Under the pieces are notes generated by a model. That model was given only the letters and a program-made list of their open reading frames with translations, did not search any database and was not told the origin of the DNA. Shown in pieces: positions 37,568-51,545 of a DNA stretch of 64,000 bases; the stretch's first letter is position 1, and each line of letters opens with the position of its first letter. This DNA comes from Ceratotherium simum simum (lineage: Eukaryota; Chordata; Mammalia; Perissodactyla; Rhinocerotidae), in NCBI RefSeq assembly GCF_000283155.1, contig NW_004454207.1, forward strand, positions 481,197 to 545,196. The letters run 5' to 3'. The translations under genes and the position numbers were made by a program.

Positions 37568-38668
37568 CTCAAAATTGAGAAATCAGGTTGCTAAGTCGTT
37601 GGATCAGTGATAACAGTGAACAAAAATTAATAATTTATTCAATTTACTAGTTTTACACTTTAAGATTTATTAAGAGTAAAAGGAATACTTTTGTAATACA
37701 GCATTTTATATAATAAGTACAGGAAGAAAATTATCTATAGGTGTAGCTAGAAGTGTGAATTTATCATAGGAAATCCCAGGAACATTACTAAAACAGTGCC
37801 TTGCAGGAAACACTGATTCTTACTGTTAAGAAATTTAGAGGGCTTTTTTGACTTGAAAATATAGGGGAATGCTTTGTTGAATCATTCAAACATTCCTGAT
37901 GTGTAAAAAGAACTCCTGATTCGTCACCTCAATTTATATTTTGCAATAGTATTAGAAACATACAAATTTGGTTTTTTGATTTTTAACACTAATTATTTCA
38001 CCAGAAATGTAAGAGAAGTACACTACAGATGTTTATAATTCAACAAGATTTTTTATACGGTAAATCAAAGATTTAGGGAAAAAAAATTAAGAACTCTGAT
38101 GACAAAAGAATAGATTTACTGCCCTACCCAAATTCTTTTAAAGGTCCACTCAGGTAACACAATTCCCCTGAAGGCCAGAAACTCCTCTGTAGTCTGAAAG
38201 GTAAAATGCAAATATTTGCAACAATGGAAACCACAGTGATAACATTTAATTCCTTCCATCTTTGTCCATAGTAATCTGTTTCTTTGACGGATGGCCACCT
38301 GTCTGCTAGGAAAAAAAAATCTGAAGAGTTAATTATTTAATTTGCGGTACTTTACAAAAAAACGATCAAGCCATTTTCCCAGACTTGGTTTGTGTATACA
38401 TGACTAAAGACAATTTAAGGGTCAACGTATTTCAGAAATGAACTAACTCATTTCCCTGGAATATATTTTAGTTTCCACAGACAATGTTTTGCTAAAGAGG
38501 AAGTCAAAGAACAAACATCACTTACAAAAATATTTTAAGCCATTTGCTTCTAACCTACTGAGAGAAAACTGTCCAATATTCAGAGAACTGGGAGGAGACT
38601 TGCCAGTTATACCAATTACGAATTACAAAGTCTCATCTTGTCTTGTCTGTCGAGTCTAGAATGAAAAC

Positions 38669-38857
38669 CAGAAGTTCTCAAAATGTAGTGTGGACCAGCA
38701 GCAGCAGCCTCCCCAGAAGCCGGTTGGGAAGGCAAATTCTTGGGCCCCACACGCCCCAGACCTGCTGAATCAGAAACTGTAGAGGTGGGGCCCAGCAACC
38801 TGTGATTTAATAAGCCCTCCTGAGGATTCTGATGAGTACTAAAGTTTGAGAACCATT
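38669..38857 (+). mobile_element. MER5A-like hAT element
   Basis: CAGAAGTTCTCAAAATGTAG, TGAATCAGAAACTGTAGAGG and AAAGTTTGAGAACCATTT match the MER5A layout, including complementary ends. Confidence 0.85.
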
Positions 38858-39919
38858 TAACTTGAATGTTGTAACATCCGTCAGTGTGTGGGGTTTAAAA
38901 TTTTTACAGAGAGGAGAAGCTAAGTAGGAGGTAAGAGATCCCTGTGCTGCTCTTTCCATCCTCCCCTTTTCGTGGACACTGTGTCCTATTACTCAGTCTT
39001 TGTTATCAGGCTCTATTCTTGTGCCTTTCCCTAGTTCCTTCAGTCTAAATTGGGGAACAGGAAGCAGGAATGGAAGAGGGTGCTAGCCAAGGCATAAGAG
39101 AAACAAGGCAGGGCCAGAGAATTTGGGAGGTGGGGGGCTATGACCCAATGTCATGGTTGAGGGAAGGATGGAGAATGGATGTGCACCTCACTCAATCATG
39201 CTTTTTACCCCATCACCACTGGCAACTCTGAATTGCTTTTTTAAATAAAAACATAGATAGAACTCAGATGTTCAGAATGTTTCGGAAAAAAAAAACAGTC
39301 TTGTTGAAGTTGCCCAAGTGTATTCTCAATTACTTATAAATGCTGTTTTAAAAAAATTTTTAAGTGGTGTTGAAAGGGGGAGAGGGCAGTCAGCCAGCAA
39401 AAGACCCAAACTCATCTGTTTATGATGAAAAAATAATGCCCCCCCATTGGTTGGAGTCAGTACACCTCTTTAAGATTTGGCTTGACACAAAATGTATCAA
39501 GCTGAAAGCAAACATGTTAAACTTTGCTCAGGACTTTTTAGTGTGACTTTCGTCATTTGATTTTCAAATATCTGTGACCTTGGATGACCCCTATGATAGG
39601 ACACTCCAGGGAGGCAGGATGTTAACATGTGACATCAGAGACAGCTCAATAATTAAATGGCAATAGTAAATCATATCGTGGCTTTCCACTAACCATTTTC
39701 TTTCTCCAATGCGTTACTTTTATTTGAATGAAGTGTCACTTATATAGCTAATGAATACATTCTCGAATCAAACACATTTACTATAATGAAAGGCAGACTG
39801 TAGCACCTTGTAATTTTGTCTGCACATGAATTTTTCACCAGAACATGTTCTTTTCATCTCCAAACAATTATGACAAAACAGTGACTTCATATATACATAC
39901 TCACTCAGCAAACGAGTAC

Positions 39920-40740
39920 TCTTCAATAGCTTCAACTCTCTCCTCTGTCCTGATAATATTCAAATTTCGATCTCAGATCTCAACTCTGACCTAAACTTTG
40001 GTCTCTCATTCCCACCTCTATACCAACTTTTACCTTTGATGATCTCCTGTTATTTTAACTCAACTTTCTTAACTGCATCCTCTGCCCCTTTGAAATTTCT
40101 TCCCATTTTCTAGTCTTTACGAAGGATATTACCATTCTCCAGGTGAGAACCGCAACATAATCTTAAGCTTTGACCTCTCCTTCAAGCCTTCTATTAATCA
40201 CTCTCTAAGGTTGTTTGGTTGTTCATTAAAAGACCTGTTGGCTTCAGCCTTCCCTTTTCTTCCCAAGGTTACCACTCTAATCATCTCCTTCCATGAATTG
40301 CTGGTTTTCATTCCTCTAATTTTTGCTCAGCCAAGCAGGTCCACACACGGTCACCAAAGTAATCTTTCCAGTAAGCTTGTATTACTAGCCTACCACATTC
40401 TCCAAAGTCCAAAAGCTGTGCTCCGGTCTTAAAGGATCAAGTTCAAACTCCTGAGTTGGCATGAAAGGCCTCAAAACTATAGTAGGTTTAGAATTTCCTC
40501 AGTAGAAGCCAGCTATAATTACCACTGCCCTGCAAAATGAACACTCAACTTCAGCTAAACTGGATTCCTTACGGCTAATAACTGCCATGTCAGTTGCTCC
40601 TTCTGAGCCTTTGGTTGTGTCTTTCCACCAACTTAGAATTTTTTTCGTTCCCCCACAGCATCTCAGAATCTAGAAAAGGGCTAGCTGTGCAAACAGAGGC
40701 ACCAGTAAATGCTTACTCGATAAAGAGGACATGAATAATA
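39920..40740 (+). repeat. L2-type LINE fragment
   Basis: A pyrimidine-rich stretch with GATCAAGTTCAAACTCCTGA, then GGCCTCAAAACTATAGTAGG and finally AGGCACCAGTAAATGCTTAC resembles sense LINE-2 ORF2 end and 3' sequence. It is heavily diverged, and the 73-codon open frame here does not read as a live gene. Confidence 0.55.
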
Positions 40741-42777
40741 TTAATGCAACTAAAAGTTTCTTATCTATAAGAGAAATCACATAAAGCCAAATCTTAATTC
40801 TATTTCAAAATCGGATAAGATTAAATCATACATTTCCGAAGACATCAATACATATTTGAGACATGAAGCTGGAGTTCACTATAGTATTATAAAAACACTT
40901 TGATTAAATTAGTTTCAGAAATTGCTCTCTGGCCAAGGAGCTATCTACTACACAATGGATCAGGCAATAAATCTTAGACTATACGTGCTGACAGGTGTAA
41001 GATGATTTATTGAAATGTAAGACAAGGAATTGTGAAGCATTACTAAGACAATACATACTCTCTTCCAATGCAACATTATTTTACTTAACAAAAGCAATTT
41101 AGGAGGAAACTGTACTACTAAAATAATAGCAAATGCTTCCCATACAGCTTTAATTCTGTATATTAAAAGTAATCCAGGAATGAAATCATTAGATTGTGCT
41201 GCTGGCTCTAGATCAGACGGATGACTTAATAATGATCCATCTCCCTAAAATAAAGCTCACCTCTGTCTGGTAATAATCAGAGAATTTACACTACCTGTGA
41301 CCTCCAATATTGCTTCAACCACATGTTAGCACTGTGATTTTTACTCTTTTATTTGATTTTTCTTTGCAATCTTATTCTATTTTACATAATGATAACTAAA
41401 AAGACTGAGCCACATATTTAACTTTCTCTTCATGATTAAACTTGATTATAATGGTTTCCTGAATTTTACCATTGAACCTGTTTCTTGAAAATTAACACTA
41501 TTTGCAAGTATAGTTTTCCCAACAACCAAACAATCACAAATTTTAAAATTAAAAAAAAAAGTATCTAAGGGGACCTTCATGTTGGTTTAATGAAAAATGG
41601 CATCTTTGGTGCTCGGGATACAACAGTAACTTGAAGTACCCTGGAAGAGGTTTACATTTATGCCACAATATATACGTGCAACAGCTTGGAGGTGTACCAA
41701 TCAGAAAGGCATGTTTTGTTTTGTCAAGATGGAATGATATTGCTAGAGAATTTGATACTCTTGCTCTTGGTCTCTAGCTCCCACAGAGTATGCTACTCCT
41801 AGACAAAATCCTAGGCCAAGAAAAGAGAGCCCCTTAGGAGCCCACTCTAGGATGGGATGCCAAAGAGTTTGATTCTGGCTACAGCCAGCCTCTGGGGTCA
41901 GAGGGAGGCTGAAAGATAGTAGGTATGTGGGTTCCTGGCTCCTTGTGGAATCCAGATTTACATGAATCTTAATGACCATTTAGTTATTGAGACTTTACAG
42001 AGGAACTCAGGGCCAGCAGTTATTGGAGAGAGCAACACCAGAAGTGGCTCTATTACACTCTTGCTGTATGGATAACAGAGTGATTGGGCCTCTGTTCACC
42101 ACCATAGTGCCAAGTGCTTTATTAGATGGGAATGGAAGCTCAGACAGAGGCAGACCCCTGCGTGCTGCCTGCAGACCTTTAGAGAGTAGACCCCTTTAGA
42201 AGGCCTTTGCAAGGTTCCAAGCTCCGGGAAATTCCCAAATTCTTCATAGCATCAAGTACTTATGAAATTAGTCCCAAGAGTTCTGCCTGTGACCATAGTC
42301 TGTTAACTGGGCTCTTAGTATTCCACACAAATGGTTTTAGCTGCTGTCCACAGAATGCTCTGCAGTTCATAGAAATAGGTTCAGAGCTGAACTAGCTCAA
42401 TTATAGACTCGGAAGCATTGCTTCAAAGTATGAAAATCAGTTTGTCCTTGATCATCTGAGACCCAGTATCTCAATCCTCGGAGTCATAGATCATGAAGGT
42501 CTATTATTCCAATTTAGATGGTTCCATCCAAGTTGAATTTATGGTGTGGCTAATGAGAATCCCACCCAAATAGTCAATTTGGTGAATGCTAAATTGACCA
42601 GTGCCAATGTTCTCTAGTAACACATACTGAGGTTCTCTCTACCTCTTCTTATAGTAGTTACAGGACTTTAGGTAGAAAAGACTCGTGAACTCCCTTAGAA
42701 GGAAAGCATCATTAGGACAGGACTCCTGTCTCTCTTTTTCCCCATTGGATTCAAAGTAGCTAATACCATGCTTGCTG

Positions 42778-42920
42778 CTAATTCTCTTCTGTACACATGC
42801 TGAAAAGAAAGGCCTCACTCCCAGGGCTACATCTTCTACTCTTTGCCTGGAAAGTTTCTGTCACAAGTTAGCAGATGAAATTAGTAGACACTTGTTTTTG
42901 GATTACAGACAAACAGAAAA
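42778..42920 (+). repeat. 143 bp direct duplication, copy 1
   Basis: The segment from CTAATTCTCTTCTGTACACA to ACAGACAAACAGAAAA recurs without gaps 490 bp downstream at 43268-43410, with about 10 mismatches (about 93% identity). Flanks of the two copies do not match. No known repeat family is recognised. Confidence 0.92.
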
Positions 42921-42944
42921 CACAACAAATATTTGCTAAAGAAA

Positions 42945-43002
42945 TGGGCAGATGGGTGGATGAGTGAGTAGGCGAGTGGGCAGATGGATGAGAGGGTAGG
43001 TG
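42945..43002 (+). repeat. Degenerate GGATGAGT-type simple repeat
   Basis: Irregular tetra/octamer repeats such as GATGGGTGGATGAGTGAGTA, between the two 143 bp copies. Confidence 0.8.
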
Positions 43003-43267
43003 AATTAGGGCTCGTACAGAGTTTGGGAAAATAATTTGACACTTTAGTCCCAAATCTTGAGAATGAATTTAGGGGGTGCAGAATGTTCTCAGATTACAGA
43101 ACTACGCTGGTGCTGCCCGAGAGTTGGACGTTTTTCCAGTTCTTTTAGATGGGCACTTCTGATTCTATTGAGAGCCTTCTGAAAGGATCCAATTACTTGG
43201 CATTCTGACGTTCTACAGAAGATATCAAAGGCAATAGGCCTATTTGTCTCATTCTCTGCCAAAACCC

Positions 43268-43410
43268 CTAATTCTCTTCTATACACGTGCAGAAAAGAAA
43301 GGCCTGACTCTCAGGGCTACAACTTCTACTCTTTGCCTGGAAAGTTGCTGTTTCAAATTAGCAGATGAAATTAGTAGACACTTGTTTTTGGATTACAGAC
43401 AAACAGAAAA
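43268..43410 (+). repeat. 143 bp direct duplication, copy 2
   Basis: Second copy of the segment at 42778-42920, same orientation and same length. The final 47 bases are identical in both copies. The spacer is 347 bp. Confidence 0.92.
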
Positions 43411-45539
43411 TACTGAGTTCAAGTGCTGGCAACACGTTTTCCCTCAGTAATTCACAGTTGGCTATTACAACTTCTCAACATCTGAAATCACTAACTTTAA
43501 AACTTGAATCTGAAGAAAATATTTTTCAGTGTACTCTGAAGCAGGCTATGCGCATGCCATCGCTTTTGATAATCAATTACATATATCAAGACTGAAAAAC
43601 AAGAAGTTGTTGTCAATTGACAAGCATTTTCTTTCCTTTAGTCCTAAAGCACAATGAGGGTTTAAAAATGAGGACACTAAAGCAGTTTTACATTATTGCA
43701 TTTTATAGTACAGTAAAGTATCTCCTAAACACATAAGCCTGGAATTGTAGTTTAGTGTCCATTTTAAGAAGCATCCCAGAAATGTAAAAGGAAATTGCAA
43801 AAACGAGTTCAAGTCACAAAATAAAAATCCCGTGTGAATTTTCTGAGCACAGGTAGAATAAATGAAGAGTCAGATAGAGGAATGTGGGAGGTGGGTGGGA
43901 GGGTAGGGGCTTTAAGAGAGAAACACTTTACTTCAAAGACTTTTGGGAATCTCCATAGCTGGGTATTTCCACTAGATTTTCCAGGCCTAATCAGACTCCC
44001 CAGGACTGTGGTTCATTTATTTCCAGGCAGCCAATTTACCATTTGACTTAAGAGTCAAATTTATCAGGGGTTTTATCACCACTAATGGAAGCTAGTGTGG
44101 ACAGTGTTCTGACGGCATAGAAGGGAATTTGGCAAAATCAATGATCATTTAAAATGGTTAACAAACTTCTGCATCATATCAATTAAATCCTTCAGAGAAT
44201 TTTCATCTAAATTAAACATTACAAATGTACAGCTGGAAGGCATGTTAACAACAACAACAAAAAAAAACCCCCAAATCCTCAACTGTATACATTACAACCG
44301 TTAATGTGTTTTGCAGATATTTTTAAAGGCTGGGATGAATCCAAATTGACCATGTGTATGCTGTCTTTGGCAATCATATGGTTTTCCAAAACAATTATAA
44401 AAATAAAAGAAACATTTGCTCATTGCTACTAGTGTATACAATGTCTCCATAGGGTACTTGTGCTGTTGGAATAAATGCTCAAGACCTTAAAAAATGTTGT
44501 AGTTCATTATTTACCAATGTCTGCTAGTTGTAAGAAATGAAAGAGTCATGATGAGGGCTGGGGTGGGGAATTTAAGACTTAATTAATGAGGTAATTAACA
44601 TCAGAAATAGTGTCTAAACAAAAAGCTGAAGAATAAAGGATTGAACTTGTAACTTTGCTGCTCTAAATACTTTCTTTCCTTCAACTATAATACGAGTCTA
44701 TAATGAAAAGTAAAATTTTAAAAATGATCATAGATTAAATATAGCAGCTAAGCTTACTGGATAGTAACCTCCTTAATGACAAAGGTATCTTTGTGCTAAT
44801 GTTAGTGTCTTGCCACCCAAACATCGAGTAGGATTAATAGATGTTTGAATTGCATTGGAAAACTTATGGACATTGGTGGTCGGAGTAACTGAGGTACTCC
44901 ATTCCACTCTACTTCAAACTCAAAACATTGCAAAGATACTCCAACCATGTCACATTGGAAGGCACATAATTACATTTGAATTTAATTTTCTTTTGGATTA
45001 AAAAAAAAACAATTTTTAGTGCAATTCAATTCCAGCTCATTAGGTGGAAGTTTTAGTTCAAGTACCATGTACCAAACATATGATAATCTTCCCCATATGA
45101 CACACTTGCTGGTATAGACATGTTCACGATAACATTCACACAACAAAGTCCATATACTTCTAATGCAATTTGAAGTGTGTTAAGTATTTGCCAGCTTCAA
45201 AAGATCAAATATTGACCATGAGATAAATCTCAACATCTTTGACAATATTCGATTTCAGAAAAACAATTTTCACAGCCACATAAACTCAGCATTGGGAACA
45301 TACTCAGGTTCTCACATCCTCTATGGTTCTATTATTCTCCATAAGTTACTCTTGAGTTTATCTAATTCCAAAGCACTTGGTCATTCTCCTATCCCAGCTA
45401 GAAAGTGAGCTAGGACGAAGTAATGACTCATTTGTTTAGAACTGGAAGAGGTGATTCCTCTTTGCACACAGCCCTCCTCACTCAATAGGAGTCATAATAG
45501 TAATGGTAATACTAGGAGTATACTAGTAGTAGTAACAGC

Positions 45540-45795
45540 CATAGCAGAAGTAGTAGTAGTAATGATAACAGCAGCTACCGTTTATTGAACATATACTATG
45601 TGCCAAGTATTTTGCATATTTTATCTCTAGTGCCTTTAATAATGCTAGAAGGAATGTATTATTACCCCGATCTTTATTGATGGAGAAATATACTTAGATA
45701 GGCTCACTTTCCCAAGTTCACACAGCTAGTAAATGCTGGAGCTGGGCCTCCCAGCCCAGTTCCATTTGATTCCAAAGCCTGTTCTCTCCCTACAC
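45540..45795 (-). repeat. MIR SINE (antisense)
   Basis: TTTATTGAACATATACTATG, then CAAGTTCACACAGCTAGTAA and GGAGCTGGGCCTCCCAGCCC follow antisense MIR. A degenerate (AGT)n stretch lies at its left edge (about 45525-45560). Confidence 0.85.
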
Positions 45796-48700
45796 ATCCA
45801 ACTTCTGGAGTAGATTTATGTCTTGATTCTCATGGCATCATTCTCTAAAAAGACAACTCATTTCATTCATTTCTTTGCTCCCTTGTAACAACATCTCCAG
45901 AAAATAACTCATAACGTAACAACATGTTGTGCTGGTTTGACAAATGGAGACATCAAAGAGAGTCAGTGCTTCAAAAGGAAGGTTGGGATTTCCAAGGTTA
46001 CACACTTACAGGAGAAAAGCAAATAGGCAAGATTCTTTATCTAAGTGACACTGGTTAGAAGCAAGAGGATTCTAAATCGCAGTCAACATTAATTGCACCA
46101 TGAGGAAAGACCTCGTCTGGGAAAAGGCATGCTTGGAACTGCTTATCAGGAATTAATTAAAAGACTCTAATTTGGGAAATGCTTTTCTACCATGAATTGT
46201 AATCTTCATCAGAAGACTTTTCAGAAGAAGGGAAATATTGTTCCATTTTAACATCCCACTGACTCTAAATAAAACCAACTCTGAGCCATTGACCTATTTT
46301 AGAGTTTCATAAACAATAATGGGACTGAATCCAACTTAAGAGGAGAAATATAGATCGTATTCCATGGCATCATCCTTTTAATACCACAGGTTTCCTGCAA
46401 ACTTTTATCATGGGTTAATTCTTATTTAGGTCTCTATCAATCACAGGGAGATCTATTTAGCCTGATGAAGGTTTGGATTCAAATTTGTAAGGAAAAGCTA
46501 ATTAGACAAATTCAGACCAAGTGAAAAAATCGTGCTGTCCTATATAGTAAAAATGGAACATAATTATAAACTCTATTTTGTGGAAATTAAGTTTTCCTTG
46601 TTTCCTTTCAAATTAAGTTTTAGATCATTACATATGTATACTTTGACTTACTTCAGGATTTTAACAAGAAAAAATATCTGGATACAAGTGTGTTTGTGAA
46701 ACTTAAGGTAGAGAACATTATGGAAAGTTCCAGCCTCTCTTTCTTTAAAAATGTGGAATCTTGAGCCCAGATGAATGAGACTTTCAACACATAGTAGGCT
46801 ATCATGATACAGGTTGACAAACTCGGAAGGTAATTTTGGAAGCCTGTGTCTTTTGTCATACACGATTGAAATAAGAAATAAAATAATGTTCTTTACCCTT
46901 TCTGTAGTCTACAATCATAGAAAGGCTCATTTTCTTTCAGTGCATCTAGTAATCCCTTTGCCCACCAAAAGGATGAAAGTCACACCAATATTTGGGCCAT
47001 AAAATTAAAAGGGAGGGAAAAGCCTCTGGTAAACATCTTCAAAATCGGACGTGTGCCTATGGTAACAAGATGATTATTTCTGAATGAAGGAGCGGAGAAA
47101 GAAACACATCCTAAATAATGCTACTTTAATGCTCAAAAACAAGTCTGAGGTTATTTTATTTTATTGCTTTTTAAAAAGTTTTGTTTATCAGTTTATAGTG
47201 GTTATGATTCTTATATTTATATTTTCTTTATTTTTTTTCTTCTTTCGTTTTGTTTGGCAGTATTAGCTGCTGGAGTAAACAAATAATATATGTGAATAAG
47301 CCTATTGTTTAGATTTCCAGAACTTTCAAAAAAAAGTTGAATATTGCCAGTGTATTTTAAATGAAACTCCCAAACAATTAGCATGTCCTACAGGGACTTC
47401 CAATGGTAGTTGAAGACTTTACAAGATAAATGGCCAGGTGCCATGAGGTTGCTTCCTCCATCCTGCCATGACATTTTGGGCATGCCTGAAATGTTCTGGC
47501 ACTATGCTCTCTGCTTCTTGTCTTTTATTGCATGGAGTTTATTACTTAGGAAAATTTTTAAAAATATTTTAAGGTAGTAATTATTCTTTAAGCAGTAACA
47601 GCAAAAAAAACTCCAAACAAACCAATATTTAGCAACAGTAAAATGAAAAACAATTGCCTCAATTTTGGGGAAAAAAACCACGTTCTGAAAGTTTTGTTTT
47701 TGTTTCAAGAAAATTATTTGAATTTCAGCAATTATAATTCATCATTCAAGGGTTTAGTGGCATTCAATGACCACACTCTGTCTTCTTTATAGCTGTTTGT
47801 TCAATGATAGCGTGAAACAAACAAACCCATTTTTATAATATTTTCTACGCCTTTTGTCCATCCTATTAAGATCACGTCATGTGTAGAGCTTACCTAGATA
47901 AGGATCGGTTCAACCTTCAGCAACTGTCTTATCACCTAACATTTCCTCGTCAGAAGAAACACTTGGTATTAACTCATATCACTCATCTTCTAGAACACTC
48001 CTTTAGAACACTTTATTTCATAAAATCGCTTAGGGCTATATAACTCTCAACAGTACTGGAAAAATGACCCTCCTTGAGCCTCAAGAATCAAATACTAAGG
48101 CAGTAGTGGAGTTTTACTAGGGTGGAGTGAGCAAAGTAGAGAAAGGAAATTTAGACACAGCTGTCCTCACATCTGTGGGGCAGCATAGAGAGGAGGGGAG
48201 GGCATCATAAAGAGGGGGATCATAGAGATGGATAAGGGATATTCCTGTGGGAAACAAATTTGATTTTGTTTCACCGTCTCTATTGTTTATTCATTCAGAG
48301 AAATCATTGACAGAAAGCTATTTTATCATTGTAAATATGACAGTAATTTTTTCAGTACAGGAAGCACTTTTATCAAATGTATTGTTTAGACACAAAATGG
48401 AAGAGATAGAGTCATCTTCTCTGAAAAATATAAATATGTAGGTAACTATCAAATATAAATAAATCAATCTCCAAGGAAAATGACCAGATTCAATGGCTTT
48501 TTAACCTTCCAAGAAACCTATTTTTATGAGCGCATTTTGGAGGAAGGACTAGACAAACAGTGGAAAAGACCGACATTGTCATAAGAGCCAAACACATAAC
48601 TCTTCACATTAATTGTGATGGCTTTATTTCCACCACCTCGGCCTTACTCCATGGTCACTCCCAAGGACTCTTAGGAGGCATCTCTAGCTATTAGATATAA

Positions 48701-49310
48701 TATTAAAATTTGCTCAGATTTATTCAAAAGAAATCTGAATACAATATCCCTTCATGAGTCATCAGCACAATGATAAAGAATTAGAGATTTGCAACTGATT
48801 TCTTCACTGGTTGAAAAGAAACTCAGATCCCATTTTCCTTAGCAGAATGTTTTTTCTTTTTTTTCCTTTTTGCTTGGGTGATCTGATCACATCATCCTAT
48901 TTTCTGACTTTCCAGTTGAAAAAATCTCTTGGATAGAAATATTATTGACTGGCTTATTACTTTAGTAGAACAGAGACATCGTGATTATTATTATCTTAAA
49001 TTCGATAAATATCTTCAAAATGAAGACCTTTCATAAGAACACAGATAATGAACATTTCCGTGCTCTAGATTAAGAGTATGTACACTAAGATGCTTGTCTT
49101 AACTTACATAAAGGTATTTATTTAACTTCTACAGAAGTAGAGTATGTTATAGACACTGCCTCAAACAGGAAGACTGCATCAACAGAAACCATATGGCCTG
49201 CAAAGTTGACAATATTTAGTAGCTGGCTTTTACAATGCTTGCTGATTTCTGCCTTTATGAATTAATTAGGGCCTCAGTTTCCCCATTTGTAATTGATAGG
49301 TTGGGTAAGA

Positions 49311-49462
49311 CCGAAGTTTTTCAACCAAGTTTGCACATTAGAATCACTTGGGGAGTTTTGGGAAAATCCCAGGGCCTGAGCTGCACCCCAGAGGATCTTG
49401 TTCCATTGGGCTGGGCCCCTGCTCAAGATGTTCTATGTGTAGCCAGGACAAGAACCAGTGGA
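49311..49462 (+). mobile_element. MER20-like hAT element
   Basis: CAACCAAGTTTGCACATTAG, AATCACTTGGGGAGTTTTGG and AGAACCAGTG correspond to MER20-type ends and body. MIR-like bits flank it (CCTCAGTTTCCCCATTTGTA at about 49273). Confidence 0.7.
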
Positions 49463-50280
49463 CTAGACAATGATAAAGGCCCTTCCAGCTCAGGGCTTTC
49501 ACGACATGAACCTCTTGTGAAATCAAGAGTATCTGCCTGCAGGAACAAGCACTTGGAAGTTATGCCTAAATAACTTCGGCCTCAGCATTGAAGACTCACA
49601 TTTGATTTATGCCATTCCAAGTCTCCAACTTCAGGAGTTTAGAATCTAGTTTTGCACAGATAAAGATGGAGAGCTATATAAATATAAACGGTTCCTTTGG
49701 AAGACAGATTTAAAATAGACTAACAGATTTAATGACTAACTTTTGATCTATGGAAACAATTCACTTTGAATATATCACAATTAAAACTATTATACATCAA
49801 ATATAAGCCATTTGGGTGAGAATCTCTGCTGCCAGCCTGTTCTCTGTAGACTTCCCACTTGGTAGAAAGCCCCAGGCTGTCTCGGATACAGACAGCTACA
49901 CCAGGAAGGTAGTCCTGAACGTGAGCAGCAAGAACTAGGAAATCTGGGGGATAGCAGAGAATATCAAGTGCATCTAAATCATGTTTTGGGAAGGGATTAA
50001 AGAATATTTAATAAACCTTTGGAGCTTTAAATATTGCTGAAACAGCCCGAAGGACGGCATGTGCGGGCCCAGACTGCTCAAGACCGGCTGGGGGCCCGGG
50101 GTGGAAGAAGCCTGCCGTGCCCAGAGCCTTGGGGTGGCTGCCAGCCTGCCATTCAGGGCATCCACAGACGGCAGGAGGGGGATTCTGCAAGGGTTTCGGA
50201 GGTCACACAAACAAGTAAATGCCTCCGAGAGTGAAGCTGAACATTTCCCTCGTATTGCGGGCAAAGACACTTTGGTTCAA

Positions 50281-50425
50281 TTCAGGGTGTCCCCACTATT
50301 GACGTTTGGGGCCAGATGATTTTCTGCCGTGGGGGCTGTCCTGTGCATGTAGGATGTTTATCAGCATCCCTGGCCTCGATCCACTAGATGCCAGATCAGC
50401 CCCCTCGCCCCTCAGTAAGGAATTG
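50281..50425 (+). mobile_element. hAT-type non-autonomous element (copy 2 of 3)
   Basis: CACTATTGACGTTTGGGGCC, CTGTCCTGTGCATGTAGGAT and ATCCACTAGATGCCAGATCA match the family of 13392-13605 in the opposite orientation. This copy has no CA expansion. Confidence 0.75.
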
Positions 50426-51344
50426 TGTACTGCTAAGTTTACGCCCCAAGGTCTTCAAGATTTCTTATCATCTTGTCTCTAAGTGGAATTAAAGATAACT
50501 GTGTTCTGAGGCAGCAGGGAACAAAATAAATATATAAAAATATATATGTATACAGTATTATTTTATCCTACCCCTTGTGAATGACAAATATCTCATCGCC
50601 TCTGCCTGAACTAAAGTTTTAAAAAATCAAATGGTCTCTTTATAATACTTTCTTGAAAGAAATCATTGAGGAGCAATTCATAGATTCAGAAACAAATGCA
50701 GAGACCTGAAAAGCAATATGTAGCTGGCTTATCTATTCAAAATTCAAAAGAATGGCTGGTGGGCCATGGTTTTCCTTTTTTATCTGATGGGCAAATTCTA
50801 CCGACACAGTAGAGACTATAATTTGATTAAATTATTATGGTCTGTTCCGTTTGTTTCAACAAGTATTTACTGCTGATAAAATACATTGTAGCTTTTTAAA
50901 ATGCTCTAGTCATTGAAAAATGAGTAATCAGATACAAAAGAACTATAAAATACAGTCACTGGGCTTGAGAAATGGACAAATGGTTGGGCTGGGAAAGCCT
51001 GTGCCCAAAGAATGTTTATCAAATAATATGGAATGCTATGCAATTATGAAGGGGCGGTAAAGACAATATGGAATGTCTGAGATCAGAGAATTTTATGAAA
51101 AGTAAGCTAGAGTAGTCCTTGGTGAGACTAGAGTTGGTCCTTTAAGAATAATCTGGAATTAGAAGAGAAAGGGATGAAAGGATTGAGGAAGGAGATTATT
51201 CACTTTTATTTACATAAACTTTATATTGTCTGACTTCTTAGAAGAACCTATATTGTCTTTGTAACTACAGTAAAAGCTTAAAATTTGGAATAAAGGAGGG
51301 AAGATGGAAGACTTCCAGGAATAACAATAGTAACAGAGAGAGGA

Positions 51345-51545
51345 GACACTATCCTTTGTCCAGGGCAATCCAAGGGTCACACACCACAGGGTTTAATCCT
51401 GAATTATTACCTCTGTTTTACTGATGAGCAAATGAGGCTTAGAGAACTTAGTTTTGTTTTTTTCCTTAACCTAAATTCACACAAGTCTAAAATGGCAAGG
51501 CCAGGGCACAAGTTGAAATCAGACTCCAAACGCCTCTCAGACCTG
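51345..51545 (-). repeat. MIR-like fragment (antisense)
   Basis: TTATTACCTCTGTTTTACTG, GATGAGCAAATGAGGCTTAG and a later GGCAAGGCCAGGGCAC stretch fit diverged antisense MIR. Confidence 0.6.
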
